Notes: generated from the sequence alone by a model not told the origin. A stretch of 64,000 nucleotides of DNA from DASQHW01 sp963837155 (GCA_963837155.1 CAWIMB010000003.1:1-64000), one strand, 5' to 3'; shown: positions 12,719 through 21,448, counted from the first letter of the stretch. Numbers and translations: made by a program.

Positions 12719-13553
12719 CGCCACAGCAGTTGTGACCGCCCGCGGCCGGCGCCGCGGCGCCCGCCGTCTCTCTGACGCCGCCGCGCGCGACTGCCTCCGC
12801 GCGGCGGGGGTGCAGCCCAACGACGTCGACGTGTTGCTCAACGCCGGCATCTACCGCGATCGGAATCTCGGGGAACCGGCGCTCGCCGCGCTCATCCAAG
12901 AGGACATCGGCGCCAACCTCGGCGACCCGCCGGTCGGTGGTCACGGCACGTTCTCGTTCGACGTCGCGAACGGCACGGCCGGTGTGCTGACCGCGCTGCA
13001 GATCGCTGACGGGCTGCTGGCCGCCGGTACCGGCACGCGTGCGCTCATTGTCGCGGGTGATGCCGACCCCGGACACGGGATGGCGCGCGACTTTCCGTTT
13101 GCGCCGGTCGCGGGTGCATTGTTGTGCGGCTGGAGCGCGTCGGTCCCGGGCTTCGTGCGCTTTGCCTCGGCGTCGTTCCCCGACCTGCGCGATGCGTGGA
13201 CGGCGCGCGTGGAGTTTGCGAGAGGCCGCAACTCCCTCGTGGTTGACATCGCGCCCGAGTTCGACCCGTGCGCGGTCGACGTCGCCGCGAAGCTCCTCGC
13301 CGAGGAAGGTGTTGACCCGGCGGCAGTCGACGCAGTCGTCGTGAGCCCGGCGCGCGACACGTTCCGGATGGCGCTCGCCACCGGCCTCGGGGTGCCCGAC
13401 GCGCGTGTGTCCTCGGGGAGCATCCCTCGGGCGCACAGTGCCGCGCCGATCGTGGCTTTCGACGCGCTCCGGGTTCGGGACGACGTGCGCACGGTGCTGT
13501 TCGTTGCCGCCGCGGCCGGCATCACGGTCGCAACCGCGCTCTACAGGAAGTGA
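12696..13553 (+). CDS. Degenerate KASIII-like protein, probable non-catalytic partner
   Basis: 285 residues, uninterrupted. The fold resembles KASIII (AARDCLRAAG, VDVLLNAGIYRDRNLGEP, FDVANGTAGVLTALQ, VDAVVVSPAR). At the position of the catalytic Cys it has Thr94 (FDVANGTAG against FDISNACAG in the upstream gene), and the HQT and GNT motifs are not recognisable. It is therefore probably catalytically dead. Its start lies inside the upstream gene, so translation is likely coupled. Heterodimers of an active and an inactive KASIII subunit are known, for example PqsC/PqsB, so a partner role is the most economical reading. It is shorter than normal KASIII (~320-340 residues). Confidence 0.75.
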   Translation: MVMGTTIDATAVVTARGRRRGARRLSDAAARDCLRAAGVQPNDVDVLLNAGIYRDRNLGEPALAALIQEDIGANLGDPPVGGHGTFSFDVANGTAGVLTALQIADGLLAAGTGTRALIVAGDADPGHGMARDFPFAPVAGALLCGWSASVPGFVRFASASFPDLRDAWTARVEFARGRNSLVVDIAPEFDPCAVDVAAKLLAEEGVDPAAVDAVVVSPARDTFRMALATGLGVPDARVSSGSIPRAHSAAPIVAFDALRVRDDVRTVLFVAAAAGITVATALYRK

Positions 13554-13766
13554 CCAGTTCTCCTCTTCGCGGTGCAAAGCCGCGGGGTTCCACGGGTTGC
13601 CATTGGCGAGCCGTGCCGGCGTCATGGGGCTGTCGCTCGGTCCTTCTGCCGCGGCGCACAGCGCGTGCCGCGCAGGCGTCGGCGAGAGGTGAGTGATGCA
13701 GCCTGTGCGTGAGCGGCGTAACTCGTGCAGACTGGGTGAGAGGTTCGCTCGGTAAGGACGCTTCCG

Positions 13767-14228
13767 ATGCGTATGAAGAAGCAAGAAGGGATCGAGCTTC
13801 TGCGCTCGGTGTGGTTGTTCGAACGTTGTAGCAAGAGCGAACTCAGCTCGCTTCAGGGAATCGCGACGCCTCTGGACGTGCCTGCCGGAAAGGTGCTCAC
13901 GACTGAGGGTGAGACGGGCCGTGAGTTCTTCGTCATCGTGAACGGGAAGGCGGAGGCGACCAGAGGCGGAGTGTCGATCGGCGTGCTCGGGGCGGGCTCA
14001 TTCTTCGGCGAGATGGCGTTGCTCGACCGCAAGCCCCGCACCGCGACGGTGACGACGCTCGAGCCGACCAGTGTGCTCGTCATCACCGCGAACGCGTTCA
14101 GCGCTCTCGTGGAGTCGGTGCCTTCGGTCGATCGCAAGATGCTTGTTGTGCTCGCCGAACGACTGCGCGATGTCGAAGCGCGCTTCGTGCCGGCCGATGC
14201 GCGCCTCACGAACACTGACATCGGGTAG
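13767..14228 (+). CDS. Cyclic nucleotide-binding domain protein
   Basis: 153 residues, essentially one CRP/PKA-type cNMP-binding beta-barrel (residues ~15-135) with a short C-terminal tail and no DNA-binding domain. The phosphate-binding cassette reads FFGEMALLDRKPRTATV, with the Glu and Arg needed to hold the cyclic phosphate. A typical approach segment, SVWLFERCSKSELSSL, precedes it. It probably acts as a stand-alone cytosolic sensor or regulatory subunit binding cAMP or cGMP through protein contacts. The closest relatives are the regulatory modules of larger proteins, such as the one fused to the PEP-synthase-like gene at 42.7 kb. It stands alone, 213 bp after the KASIII pair; AAGGA precedes the ATG. 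Confidence 0.88.
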   Translation: MRMKKQEGIELLRSVWLFERCSKSELSSLQGIATPLDVPAGKVLTTEGETGREFFVIVNGKAEATRGGVSIGVLGAGSFFGEMALLDRKPRTATVTTLEPTSVLVITANAFSALVESVPSVDRKMLVVLAERLRDVEARFVPADARLTNTDIG

Positions 14229-14311
14229 CAATCGCGATGCAGTGATCGAATCAGTGGTCCGCGTGATCGCCCGGTGACCCGTGTCGTGAACGCGCGCTGC
14301 GCGGCCTGACG

Positions 14312-14802
14312 GTGCATCATGCATGCAAGGTGGTCTCGGAGGGCCTACGCCGATACCATCCCGCGATTAACCGTCGCGTTCACCTTGGAACAACCTCGTC
14401 GTCCGACGACCTCGTCGGGCGCGCGAACGAGTGCCGTTCGCTCGAGGAGCTCCTCGCTGCTGTGCGTGACGGGCAGAGTCGCGTGCTGGTGCTGCGAGGC
14501 GAAGCAGGCATCGGCAAGACGGCGCTGCTCGAGCATCTCATCCGTGCGGCATCGGGATTCAGGGTCGTGCGCGCGATCGGCATCGAGTCCGAGATGGAGA
14601 TTCCGTTCGCCGCGCTTCACCAGCTGTGCACGCCCGTGTTCGATCGCCTCGACGCGCTACCGGAACCGCAGCGGAACGCGGCGCGGACAGCTTTTGGTCT
14701 CACCGTTGGGACGCCTCCCGACGGGCTGTTGATCGGGCTGGCAGTCTTGAGTTTGCTCTCGGCGGTGTCGGAAGATGGTCCGCTGCTGTGCGTCGTCGAC
14801 GG
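14312..14802 (+). pseudogene. Truncated LuxR-family ATPase regulator (N-terminus only)
   Basis: The ORF encodes DDLVGRANECRSLEELL, then a Walker A loop GEAGIGKTALLE, then FAALHQLCTPVFDRLDALP and LLIGLAVLSLLSAVSEDGPLLCVVD. This is the first ~160 residues of the large LAL/LuxR-type AAA regulators, which normally run 800-1,000 residues to a C-terminal HTH. The reading is lost exactly where the Walker B aspartates should follow (CVVD), because the left end of an IS256-family element begins at 14803. The rest of the gene is not on the other side of the element. The start is unsettled (GTG 14312 or further in). A non-functional remnant. Confidence 0.8.
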
Positions 14803-14829
14803 GAGTGTCAGGTGCTCTGTGTAAGAGGC
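14803..14829 (+). repeat. Left terminal inverted repeat of IS256-family element
   Basis: 27-bp end beginning GAGTGTCAGG and ending GTAAGAGGC. It pairs with the right end at 16150-16176. The GTGTC start and CTGTGTA core resemble IS256-family ends. Confidence 0.8.
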
Positions 14830-14864
14830 TGCTTCTGACTTGTCTTGCTTCCATTTTCTCATGG

Positions 14865-16102
14865 TCGTCAACTTCGCGACCGGAATGCGGCCGGGGAAGT
14901 AGATCGCGAACTGGTGCAGCGCGCGGGCCAGTCGCGGATCGGGTAGGTCCATTTCTTCTCGGCGCGCATGAGCGCGAGCCACAACAACTTCAGTGCGGCG
15001 TCCTCGGTCGGGAAGTGCCCGCGGGTCTTGATGATCTTACGGAACTGCCGGTTGACGGCCTCGATCGAGTTCGTCGTGTAGATGATCTTGCGGATCGCTT
15101 CGGGGAACGCGAAGAACGGAATGAACCGTTCCGAGTGTCGCGCGCGACATCTCGCCGATCATCGGGTAGCGCGATCCCCACTTGTCATCGAACGCGACGA
15201 GCGCCTCGAGGCGCTTCGTCTTCGGTGGCGGCCTGGTAGATCGGCCGGAGGTCTTTGACGATCTGCTTGCGGTCCCTGTAGCACACGTGCTTGAGGCTGT
15301 TGCGGATCAGGTGCACGACACAGCACTGGACCCACGTGTCGGCGAAGGTCGCCTCGATCGCTTCGGGCAGCGCCGTGAGTCCGTCGCAGTACACGACGCA
15401 GACCTGGCGCAGGCCCCGGTTGCGCAGGTCGGTCAGGACCTTCAGCCAGAACTTCGCGGACTCGTCTCCGGTGCCGATGACCAGGGCCAACGCCTCTTTC
15501 CTGCCTTCCATATTGAGGCCCAGGACGAGATAGGCGGGCCGATTGCGGACGACGCCATCGACGCGGACCTTCACGACCAGCGCGTCGATCCACACGACCA
15601 AGTAGCACTCGTCGATCGGGCGGTTCTGCCAGGCCCGCACGTCGTCGAGGACCTTGTCGGTGACCGTCGAGATGAAGTCCTTGGAGACGGTGACGCCGTA
15701 GATGTCGCTCGAGGTGACCGCGGATCTCCTCGTACGGTCATCCCGCCCGCGAACATCGAGATGATCTTGTCGTCGAAGCCGTCCCAGTGCGTCTGGCCCT
15801 TCTCCACAATCTGACCGGTTCGAAGCTCGAATTCCGATCGCGGGCGATCGTCGACCGGGACCTCGCCGAACTCGGTCAGCAACGTCTTGGGTGTCGAGCC
15901 GTTAAACGGCTGTTCCCCGACCCCCGCCCCGCCGGATCGCCCTTCTCATAGCCGAGATGCTCGGTGAGCTCGGCGCCGGCCGCGGTCTCGATCAGCCGGC
16001 GCGAACAGCTGTCTTGATCAGCCCGTCCGGGCCGACCAGATCCTCACGGGACTCGTAATCAGCGAGCAGCTCATCGAGCAGCTCCTGGCGGATCTCTGCC
16101 AT
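14865..16102 (-). pseudogene. IS256-family (mutator-type) transposase, frame-broken
   Basis: Starts at ATG 16102 as MAEIRQELLDELLADYESRE, the standard IS256 N-terminus, then ELTEHLGYEKGD. It continues in other frames as GQIVEKGQTHWDGFDDKIIS, YLVVWIDALVVKVRVDG (first catalytic Asp), VVYCDGLTALPEAI (second Asp) and FADTWVQCCVVHLIRNSLK, ending near ALHQFAIYFPGRIPV. At least five slips or small indels (near 16000, 15915, 15700, 15230 and 15150) break it. They may be sequencing errors or real decay; five in 1.2 kb is more than in neighbouring host genes. The family catalyses copy-out or cut-and-paste transposition with a DDE triad. Confidence 0.85.
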
Positions 16103-16149
16103 CGCAGACGCTCCCTCCCGAGGCAGGCTCCGCTTGCCTCAAGTGTTGC

Positions 16150-16176
16150 GCCTCCTACACAGACAATCGGACACCC
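16150..16176 (-). repeat. Right terminal inverted repeat of IS256-family element
   Basis: On the minus strand it reads GGGTGTCCGATTGTCTG and continues TGTAGGAGGC. It matches the left end with six mismatches. It lies just upstream of the transposase start. Confidence 0.8.
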
Positions 16177-16178
16177 TC

Positions 16179-17090
16179 CTCGTGTTCGTCGCGCGGCGAC
16201 TCCTGGCCGACCCGGTGTGCCTGGTGTTCGCAACCCTCTACTTCCACCACGACCAACAAGGCTCCACGCGCACCCTCACCAACCAATCCGGCGTGGTCGT
16301 CGCAACAAATAGCACTGACCCCTACGGCACCCCCACCGCCAGCAGCGGCACCACACAAACGCCGCTCGGCTACGACAGCGAATACCGCGACCGCGAAACC
16401 GGCTTCACCTGCCTCCGCAACCGCTACTACGACCCCACCACCACACAATTCCTCACCCGCGACCCCGCCAACGCCATCACCCAAAGCGCCTACGGCTACG
16501 TCGACGGCAATCCGTTGAACTTCACCGACCCGACGGGCGTGTGCACGCGCTACCACAACGGACGCTGGGTAAACGACAACACGCACAAGCCCTGCCCGGG
16601 CGCGAAGCCACCAAAGTATGGCTTTGATTTCGACCGGTGCCCGAACCTGTCGGGGGACAACCTTGTTTGCCTTGATCCTGCCTGGAACAAAGCCCACCCG
16701 TTCGGCGGGAATAAACCGGCCTACTACTACGCCTGCGGCACGCTCTATATCTTTGAGGGCTGCCTCAACATCACCAACCACGGGGGCGTATTCGCGACCG
16801 GTGGGCTTGGCAAGGGCAGCCTAGGAGTCTCTGCCGGCACCGGCTATATCAACGGGGTCGCGGATCCGTCGGCGTGCCAAGTCAATTCGTTCCTAGCTGG
16901 CCCCTCGGCCACCGCCGGAGGAGGCTTAGGTCTAGGCGGGAGCGCGGTATGGGGCAACGAGGGCTCGTCCGGCCGTGGGGCGTTTGGCCACGAAGAGGGC
17001 CTCATCTGGCCTGGTGGCGGCGGTGCTTACCAAGAGAACACATGGGGGCTCTTCGGAAACACGAGCACGGAAGGCTGCGGCTGTGATTGA
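16179..17090 (+). pseudogene. Headless Rhs/YD-repeat protein: core end plus variable C-terminus
   Basis: Homology begins abruptly beyond the IS end: YFHHDQQGSTRTLTNQSG, then NRYYDPTTTQFLTRDP and YGYVDGNPLNFTDPTG, the hallmark end of an Rhs core (YD-repeat shell closure). The ~175 residues that follow are a variable C-terminal domain with several Cys and a Gly-rich tail (GGGLGLGGSAVWG, LIWPGGGGAYQ). I do not recognise this domain. In full Rhs proteins this segment is a toxin or surface effector released by cleavage near the core end. The whole N-terminal shell and secretion region are missing, so it cannot be delivered as it stands. A small membrane protein gene follows 12 bp downstream. Confidence 0.75.
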
Positions 17091-17102
17091 TCGAGGCACT
17101 CG

Positions 17103-17381
17103 ATGGACATCGCCGCACTGCTGACGGCGGTCCTGCTGCTGCTCATCGGCGTCGCGTTCACGCTGTTGGCGTTGACCACGAGCCGACAGCGCCACGGCAG
17201 TCTGGGCCGGTTCTTGTCGCGCTACTACGCTTCTCTGTGCGCGACGCCACTAGTAGGACGCTTGTACAAGGACCTCGTCTCCGAGGACCGATACTTCGCA
17301 GGCTCGGTTGCAGGAGGCCTTGTAATCGGTGCGATCTGTTTCGTCGCATCTGTTCTGATCGTCATCCGGTCGTTCTCGTGA
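17103..17381 (+). CDS. Small two-helix membrane protein, possible Rhs-associated immunity protein
   Basis: 92 residues from ATG 17103. There are two confident membrane segments: residues ~4-25 (IAALLTAVLLLLIGVAFTLL) and ~69-88 (AGGLVIGAICFVASVLIVI), with a basic loop between (TSRQRHGSLGRFLSRYY). It begins 12 bases after the Rhs stop codon on the same strand, where cognate immunity genes usually sit. A membrane immunity protein would fit a membrane-acting toxin. This is positional inference only, as I recognise no family. It could equally be an unrelated small membrane protein. Confidence 0.5.
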   Translation: MDIAALLTAVLLLLIGVAFTLLALTTSRQRHGSLGRFLSRYYASLCATPLVGRLYKDLVSEDRYFAGSVAGGLVIGAICFVASVLIVIRSFS

Positions 17382-18123
17382 GCAAATCGGCTCGCGGATC
17401 GAACCGCCTCGCCCTGGTCATACTCGCAGCCGGTGGCGGTCAACGCTGTTCACGTTCCTGCTGATCCTGTCGCCTGGTTGACCGTCGCGCAGCTGACGCC
17501 CCGCACATCAAATGTCCTCCCGGCAATTCCGCATGACCGATCGGGAATCCGACCACGTCGTCCACGCCGCGCGTCGCAGTTCGTTGTTGAACGCGGACGG
17601 ACGTGTACGGCGTGCACGCAAGGCACCGAATTCGCGCTCTCCACGAATGAGCCGCGATCAGGGTCGCTGCGCGGTTGTGCCCATCTGAATCGGTTTGGGT
17701 TCGTTGGAGACTCGTTGGTTTGGTTTCTGGCAGGCCGGGACCTGGCCGTGTCGCACGCGCTCGGAGTCACCTGCAACGTCGCACAGATGGGCTTGACTCC
17801 CGAACTCGTCACGATGCTGATCGATGTAACGCACTTGGCGCCCTGATTCGCGCGCCGGCTACTGCCGAAGGCCCGGCGGGGCGGCGCGACAACTGATGAG
17901 CGCTACGTGCGTTCGCGCTCTTTGCCCGGAGCTTCGTGGCCACCGTTGCCCACTGGCGCCACGCCCGTGCCTTCCGCGCCCATGGCTGGCCCCCCGTATG
18001 GTCAACGTAGGTCACGTGACGATGCGTTCACTCGCCGCAACGAACGTACGACCCTGGACGTCCGCGTCCACTGCCGCCCGGACCTGCCCATTCCCGGCCG
18101 AGGACTATCCTCGCGGTTCGCTC
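17382..18123. other. 742 bp without a recognisable gene
   Basis: No frame here encodes a recognisable domain or starts with a good ribosome binding site. The longest frame (17433-17846, +) has composition typical of chance open frames in high-GC DNA and no membrane or motif content. The stretch separates the Rhs fragment from the tRNA gene that serves as integration site, and probably holds the tRNA promoter close to 18100. Confidence 0.6.
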
Positions 18124-18197
18124 GGGGGTGTAGCTCAGTCCGGTAGAGCGCTACGTTCGCAACGTAGAAGTCGTGGGTTCAAGTCCCATCACCTCCA
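18124..18197 (+). tRNA. tRNA-Ala (anticodon CGC)
   Basis: A 74-nt cloverleaf. The acceptor stem GGGGGTG pairs with CACCTCC, including the G3:U70 wobble that identifies alanine tRNAs. D arm GCTC/GAGC; anticodon stem CTACG/CGTAG with loop TTCGCAA (anticodon CGC, reading GCG); variable loop of five; T arm GTGGG-TTCAAGT-CCCAT; discriminator A. CCA is not encoded. The 3' 42 nt is duplicated at 26157, because this gene is the integration target of the element that follows. The copy here is complete and should be functional. Confidence 0.95.
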
Positions 18198-18198
18198 C
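18156..18198 (+). repeat. attL: 43-bp direct repeat in 3' half of tRNA-Ala
   Basis: Starts TTCGCAACGTAGAAG and ends CATCACCTCCAC. It is identical over 43 bp to 26157-26199, and the bases just outside differ at both ends. It covers the anticodon loop to the 3' end of the tRNA, the usual crossover segment of tyrosine integrases. Confidence 0.93.
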
Positions 18199-18611
18199 GC
18201 TCGAAGCACCTGGTCGGCCGGTTCTCCGCGTCGCAGCTGGTCGGGCCGCCTTGTTTCCATCGCGCGGTACATCGCGCGGACGTCGGCGTGTGTCCTGTCT
18301 AGTCAAGCTGCGCCCGAAGGCGCTTTGCCCGAAGCGCCCACGTCAGGGCGGTCTACGCGAGCTCGTCGTGGAAATGCGCCAGGGTGACTCGCGGGCTGGC
18401 GGGCACACCGCATCATCTAGCAGCGCTTCCCTTCACGTCGGCGTGGACGTGTCGGGCAACGCCGTGCGACGACGGCTTCGCAATGAAAAACAACGAGGTG
18501 CACAATGCATTGGCCGCGCTGGGTTGCAGGAGCCAAGGACGCCGGGTCACCTGAGTACTCTTCCTTCGTTGCTCAACTCGTGATCGATCACAAGACGCGT
18601 TGGGAGTTGGA
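18199..18611. other. 413 bp without a recognisable gene, left arm of the integrated element
   Basis: Open frames here have no recognisable domain. The stretch lies between attL and the propeller gene. Integrase arm-binding sites would be expected here, but I could not identify a convincing repeated motif by eye. It should also contain the promoter of the gene starting at 18612. Confidence 0.5.
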
Positions 18612-19604
18612 GTGTCTGCTTCTCTCGTAGCCCGCATCTTCGCGACGACGGTCGTCGCAATAGTCGTGACCTCTCCGATCTCAGCTGGCGGCGCTTCGTC
18701 TCAGGAACCGCCGAACACGCCGGTCGTTGTCAGCGACACCCTCCATTGGAATCCGCAGCTCTATCGACAAACACTCGTGTATGACGAGTACATCGACGGT
18801 GCGTGGCAGCTGTTCGTGATGAAGCTAGGCAAGCGCCAGGCCACGCAGATCACGAGCGTCGGTACAGTCAACCCCCACGAGAAGCGGATCTACGGCAACA
18901 ATGTCGTCTACCAAGTACCGAGCGGCGATGAGTCGCAGATTTACCTCTACGACATTCAGAAGCGTACGACGCGGCAACTCTCGCAAGGCCCGGGCTATTT
19001 CGCTGGCCCTGATATCTGGGCGAATACCGTGGTATTCAGCGACAACAACAATGGCGGAACGAACGACATCGTTGCCTATGACCTGAAGTCAGGGACGACA
19101 ACGCGAATCACGTCGAGCCCATCGGACGAGAGGTCGCCGTCGATCAGCGCCCACTGGATCACTTTTACGACCGAAGGAAACACCAATCACCCTGACATCG
19201 CGGCTTACAACCGGAAGACCGGGCAGATCAGCACCGTCTCCGACGCAGAGGGCGCGCAGGATCACTCCCGCGTCTCAGATGACCTCGTAGTCTGGGACGA
19301 TCACCGACGGGGCACGGATTTTCTCGACGTCTACATGTTCGACCTAAGGAAGGGAAACGAGGCGTTGGTGTCCGACGGCCAAGACGTCGACGGTCGGCCA
19401 GCCATCAGCGGGAAACGCGTTGTCTACACCGACTTCTCCAGCACGCAAGGCGACGTTATCTATTACAACGTTGCGCGTAGGCAAACGATACGCGTGACCT
19501 CTGATCCAGCGACCCAGTCCCAGCCTGCGATTTTCGGAAAGAGAATCGTTTGGATGGACTACCGCGGCGGTCCGCCCGCGATCTACACGACGTCGGTGCG
19601 ATAG
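18612..19604 (+). CDS. Secreted TolB-like beta-propeller protein
   Basis: About 330 residues. I prefer GTG 18612 with GGGAG five bases upstream; a TTG at 18600 is also open. The N-terminus VARIFATTVVAIVVTSPIS followed by AGGASS is a signal peptide. The mature part has at least five repeats of ~45 residues with propeller signatures such as QIYLYDIQKRTTRQLS, DIVAYDLKSGTTTRIT, DVYMFDLRKGNEALVS and VIYYNVARRQTIRVTS, resembling TolB/WD40-like six-bladed propellers. It probably binds a ligand or protein outside the membrane. There is no enzyme motif and no relation to Tol-Pal neighbours. Cargo of the integrated element; role in mobility unknown. Confidence 0.8.
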   Translation: MSASLVARIFATTVVAIVVTSPISAGGASSQEPPNTPVVVSDTLHWNPQLYRQTLVYDEYIDGAWQLFVMKLGKRQATQITSVGTVNPHEKRIYGNNVVYQVPSGDESQIYLYDIQKRTTRQLSQGPGYFAGPDIWANTVVFSDNNNGGTNDIVAYDLKSGTTTRITSSPSDERSPSISAHWITFTTEGNTNHPDIAAYNRKTGQISTVSDAEGAQDHSRVSDDLVVWDDHRRGTDFLDVYMFDLRKGNEALVSDGQDVDGRPAISGKRVVYTDFSSTQGDVIYYNVARRQTIRVTSDPATQSQPAIFGKRIVWMDYRGGPPAIYTTSVR

Positions 19605-19620
19605 CGCGTCGATTCTCCAG

Positions 19621-20600
19621 CTAAACGCTCTCCGCCGTACCAAACGGCGGCCAGGGTGGTTCGTGGTGGTACTCGACCTCGGCAGGCGCGCCGGCCGCGA
19701 GTTCTTCGGGACCGAAGAGGGCATGGACTCCGCGCTCCTCGTCTCGACGCTGGCGCTCTCGCTCGAGAGCTTCGCGGCGCATCGGTTCGTGTTCTCGCGT
19801 CGCCTTCGCGTACAGGTCTCGCATGATCTTGAAGCCTGCGTCGTTGTCGGTGGCGAACACGAGGTGATACAGCGTCCCCGCGTGTTCTGAACCGCGAACG
19901 CGAGCGTGTATCTGTAGCCGAGTACCTTCTCTAGCCGCCACCGGTACAGGTTGACGTACTCCTCGCGAGCCTCGGCCGGGGAGAGGCGCCCCGCCACCCG
20001 TGCCTCGCGTATGGCTTGCCATTGTTCAGTGCCGAAGAACTCCGTGACCTGTCGCGCACCAGCCTCGTCCGGATCTTCATGGGTTGTGAGGACTCTGGGC
20101 ATCGCGGAGCTGAAGCACAAGATCCAAAGTTCCACCTTGTACTTTCGGGACCGCTTGAAGTCGGCGAGCGTCTCGAGCGTCGTCCACTTGATGTCGAGGT
20201 TGTACGGGTCGAGGAACGCGAAAGTCGGCGCCCACTGCAGATCCGAGTCGCGGATATCGCCGAGCGCGTTTGCCACGGTCTCGTTGCTGTCGCCGCGGAC
20301 GACAACGAAGTCGCGGTCGGGGTAGGTAGTGCGCAGCTCCGCTTCAAGGATCCCTGCGGTATACGGCAGATCAAACAAGTACGCGCGAGTGAAGGGCGGC
20401 GTCGCTTGAAGCGCCCGCTCGGCTGAGCCTCGCACGGGACGCCCGGTCTGCCGCTCCTCGTTGTCTGTTGTGCCGGCGAACAGGTCGAGGTACACCGTCT
20501 TGCCAGCGCGTTGGGAGGCAGTGTTGAAGGCGTTGACGTAGTCGCCGAGGATGTCGAGCTTTTGGACGGTCCAGAAGCCCCAGGCGCGTCGTTGCGTCAT
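19621..20600 (-). CDS. tcmP: Three-Cys-motif partner protein TcmP
   Basis: About 326 residues across one slip near 19885 in a GGGG run. It starts at ATG 20600 (MTQRRAWGFWTVQKLDILGD), matching the TcmP family whose members are found beside three-Cys-motif (Gp37/Gp68-like) proteins. Residues 37-43 (YLDLFAG) look like motif I of a Rossmann methyltransferase, and FLDPYN at 129-134 resembles the catalytic DPPY loop region. The C-terminal part (LYHLVFATDND, AGFKIMRDLYAK) continues after the slip. Its start overlaps the upstream gene's stop in an ATGA, so the two are translationally coupled. The biochemical function is not known to me. The pattern suggests nucleic-acid or protein methylation (inference). 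Confidence 0.82.
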
Positions 20601-21373
20601 CCCACCGCCGGTTCGAGACGCGGGGGCATCTGGTTCCAGGTCTTGCCGTCGAGCGTGCGGCCGCCGGCCTTCGGAGTGCGCCCACCCCACTGCTTGAAGA
20701 AGAACGCGATGCCGAAAGCTGTGCACTGGTCGCGAATCGTGCATGCCCACTGCCGCTCCATCGGTCGAGCTCGCGAGCCGGACTCGCCACCGACGATGAC
20801 CCAGTCGACGGTGCTGTCGCGGTGAGAAGAAGCGATGTGCGCGCTGAGATCTACGGGCCCCAGGAGGGGCTCGCATGACAGGAATCGGACGGCTGCGCGC
20901 GTCTCCAGCAAATGCGGTATGCGCATGTCGGCGTAGCGTTGGTTCTCGACAGACACGCCGAGCCACGCGTTGATCGGCCACTCGATCTTCTCTGAGAGCG
21001 CGCGCATCCGACGCGATCGCTTTGTAAGGATCTGATATGTGTGCTGAGGTGTCCGTCTGATCACGTCGGCGACCTGACGAATGAAATCGTCGGGCACCTC
21101 GTCGTGGAAGAGATCCGACATCGAGTTCACGAACACCAGCCGTGACCCAGGCCATGAGTGTGGGTCGAACAGCGTGTCCTCATGGACGGTCAGGCCGAAT
21201 CCGGGGCCACTCGTTCGGGGATCGCCGTCGTGCTGGTACTTCGCTTGACCCATCGCCTTCAGACGCTTCGCGAGCGTCATCGCGTAGCAGCGATCGCAAC
21301 CCGGAGAGATCCGGTCGCAGCCGGTGGTCGGGTTCCACGTGACTTCGGTCCACTCGATCGTTGATGTGGCCAT
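20597..21373 (-). CDS. Phage Gp37/Gp68-family three-Cys-motif protein
   Basis: 258 residues from ATG 21373 (GGAG just upstream). The N-terminal signature is TEVTWNPTTGCDRISPGCDR then CYA: Cys19-x6-Cys26-x2-Cys29, the three-Cys motif of the family. This resembles but is not identical to the radical-SAM cluster motif. Later blocks (FVNSMSDLFHDEVPDDFI, YQILTKRSRRM, NAWLGVSVENQ, RFLSCEPLLGPVDL, WVIVGGESG, FFFKQWGG) match Gp37/Gp68 proteins of mycobacteriophages throughout. It probably binds an Fe-S cluster or zinc. It is first in an ATGA-coupled two-gene operon with tcmP, supporting a joint function. Confidence 0.9.
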   Translation of the reverse strand: MATSTIEWTEVTWNPTTGCDRISPGCDRCYAMTLAKRLKAMGQAKYQHDGDPRTSGPGFGLTVHEDTLFDPHSWPGSRLVFVNSMSDLFHDEVPDDFIRQVADVIRRTPQHTYQILTKRSRRMRALSEKIEWPINAWLGVSVENQRYADMRIPHLLETRAAVRFLSCEPLLGPVDLSAHIASSHRDSTVDWVIVGGESGSRARPMERQWACTIRDQCTAFGIAFFFKQWGGRTPKAGGRTLDGKTWNQMPPRLEPAVG

Positions 21374-21448
21374 GGCTCCATTGTGTAGTGGTCGGGTGTG
21401 ACATTGGTGGTCCCGGGCCGTACTCACGGCCGGGGCACGGGAAAGCGG

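Larger units (their letters stand above)
14803..16176 (-). mobile_element. IS256-family insertion sequence
   Basis: A 1,374-bp element, normal length for IS256. Imperfect 27-bp terminal inverted repeats lie at 14803-14829 and 16150-16176, matching at 21 of 27 positions and sharing CTGTGTA close to the inner end. The transposase reads leftward. No target-site duplication is visible: the left flank (gtcgtcgacgg) and right flank (tcctcgtgttc) do not match. The flanking genes are unrelated (LuxR ATPase versus Rhs), so the element marks a deletion or recombination join rather than a simple insertion. Confidence 0.85.

Noticed and set aside
12675..13784. 369-codon minus-strand frame
   Set aside because: It is antisense to the second KASIII-like gene, whose fold and overlapping start with the first gene support the plus strand.
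14803..16176. Plus-strand frames across the IS256-family element
   Set aside because: The transposase motifs (DDE, N-terminal MAEIRQELLDELLADY) are all on the minus strand.
17433..17846. 137-codon frame between Rhs fragment and tRNA
   Set aside because: No ribosome binding site, no domain, and chance-like composition.
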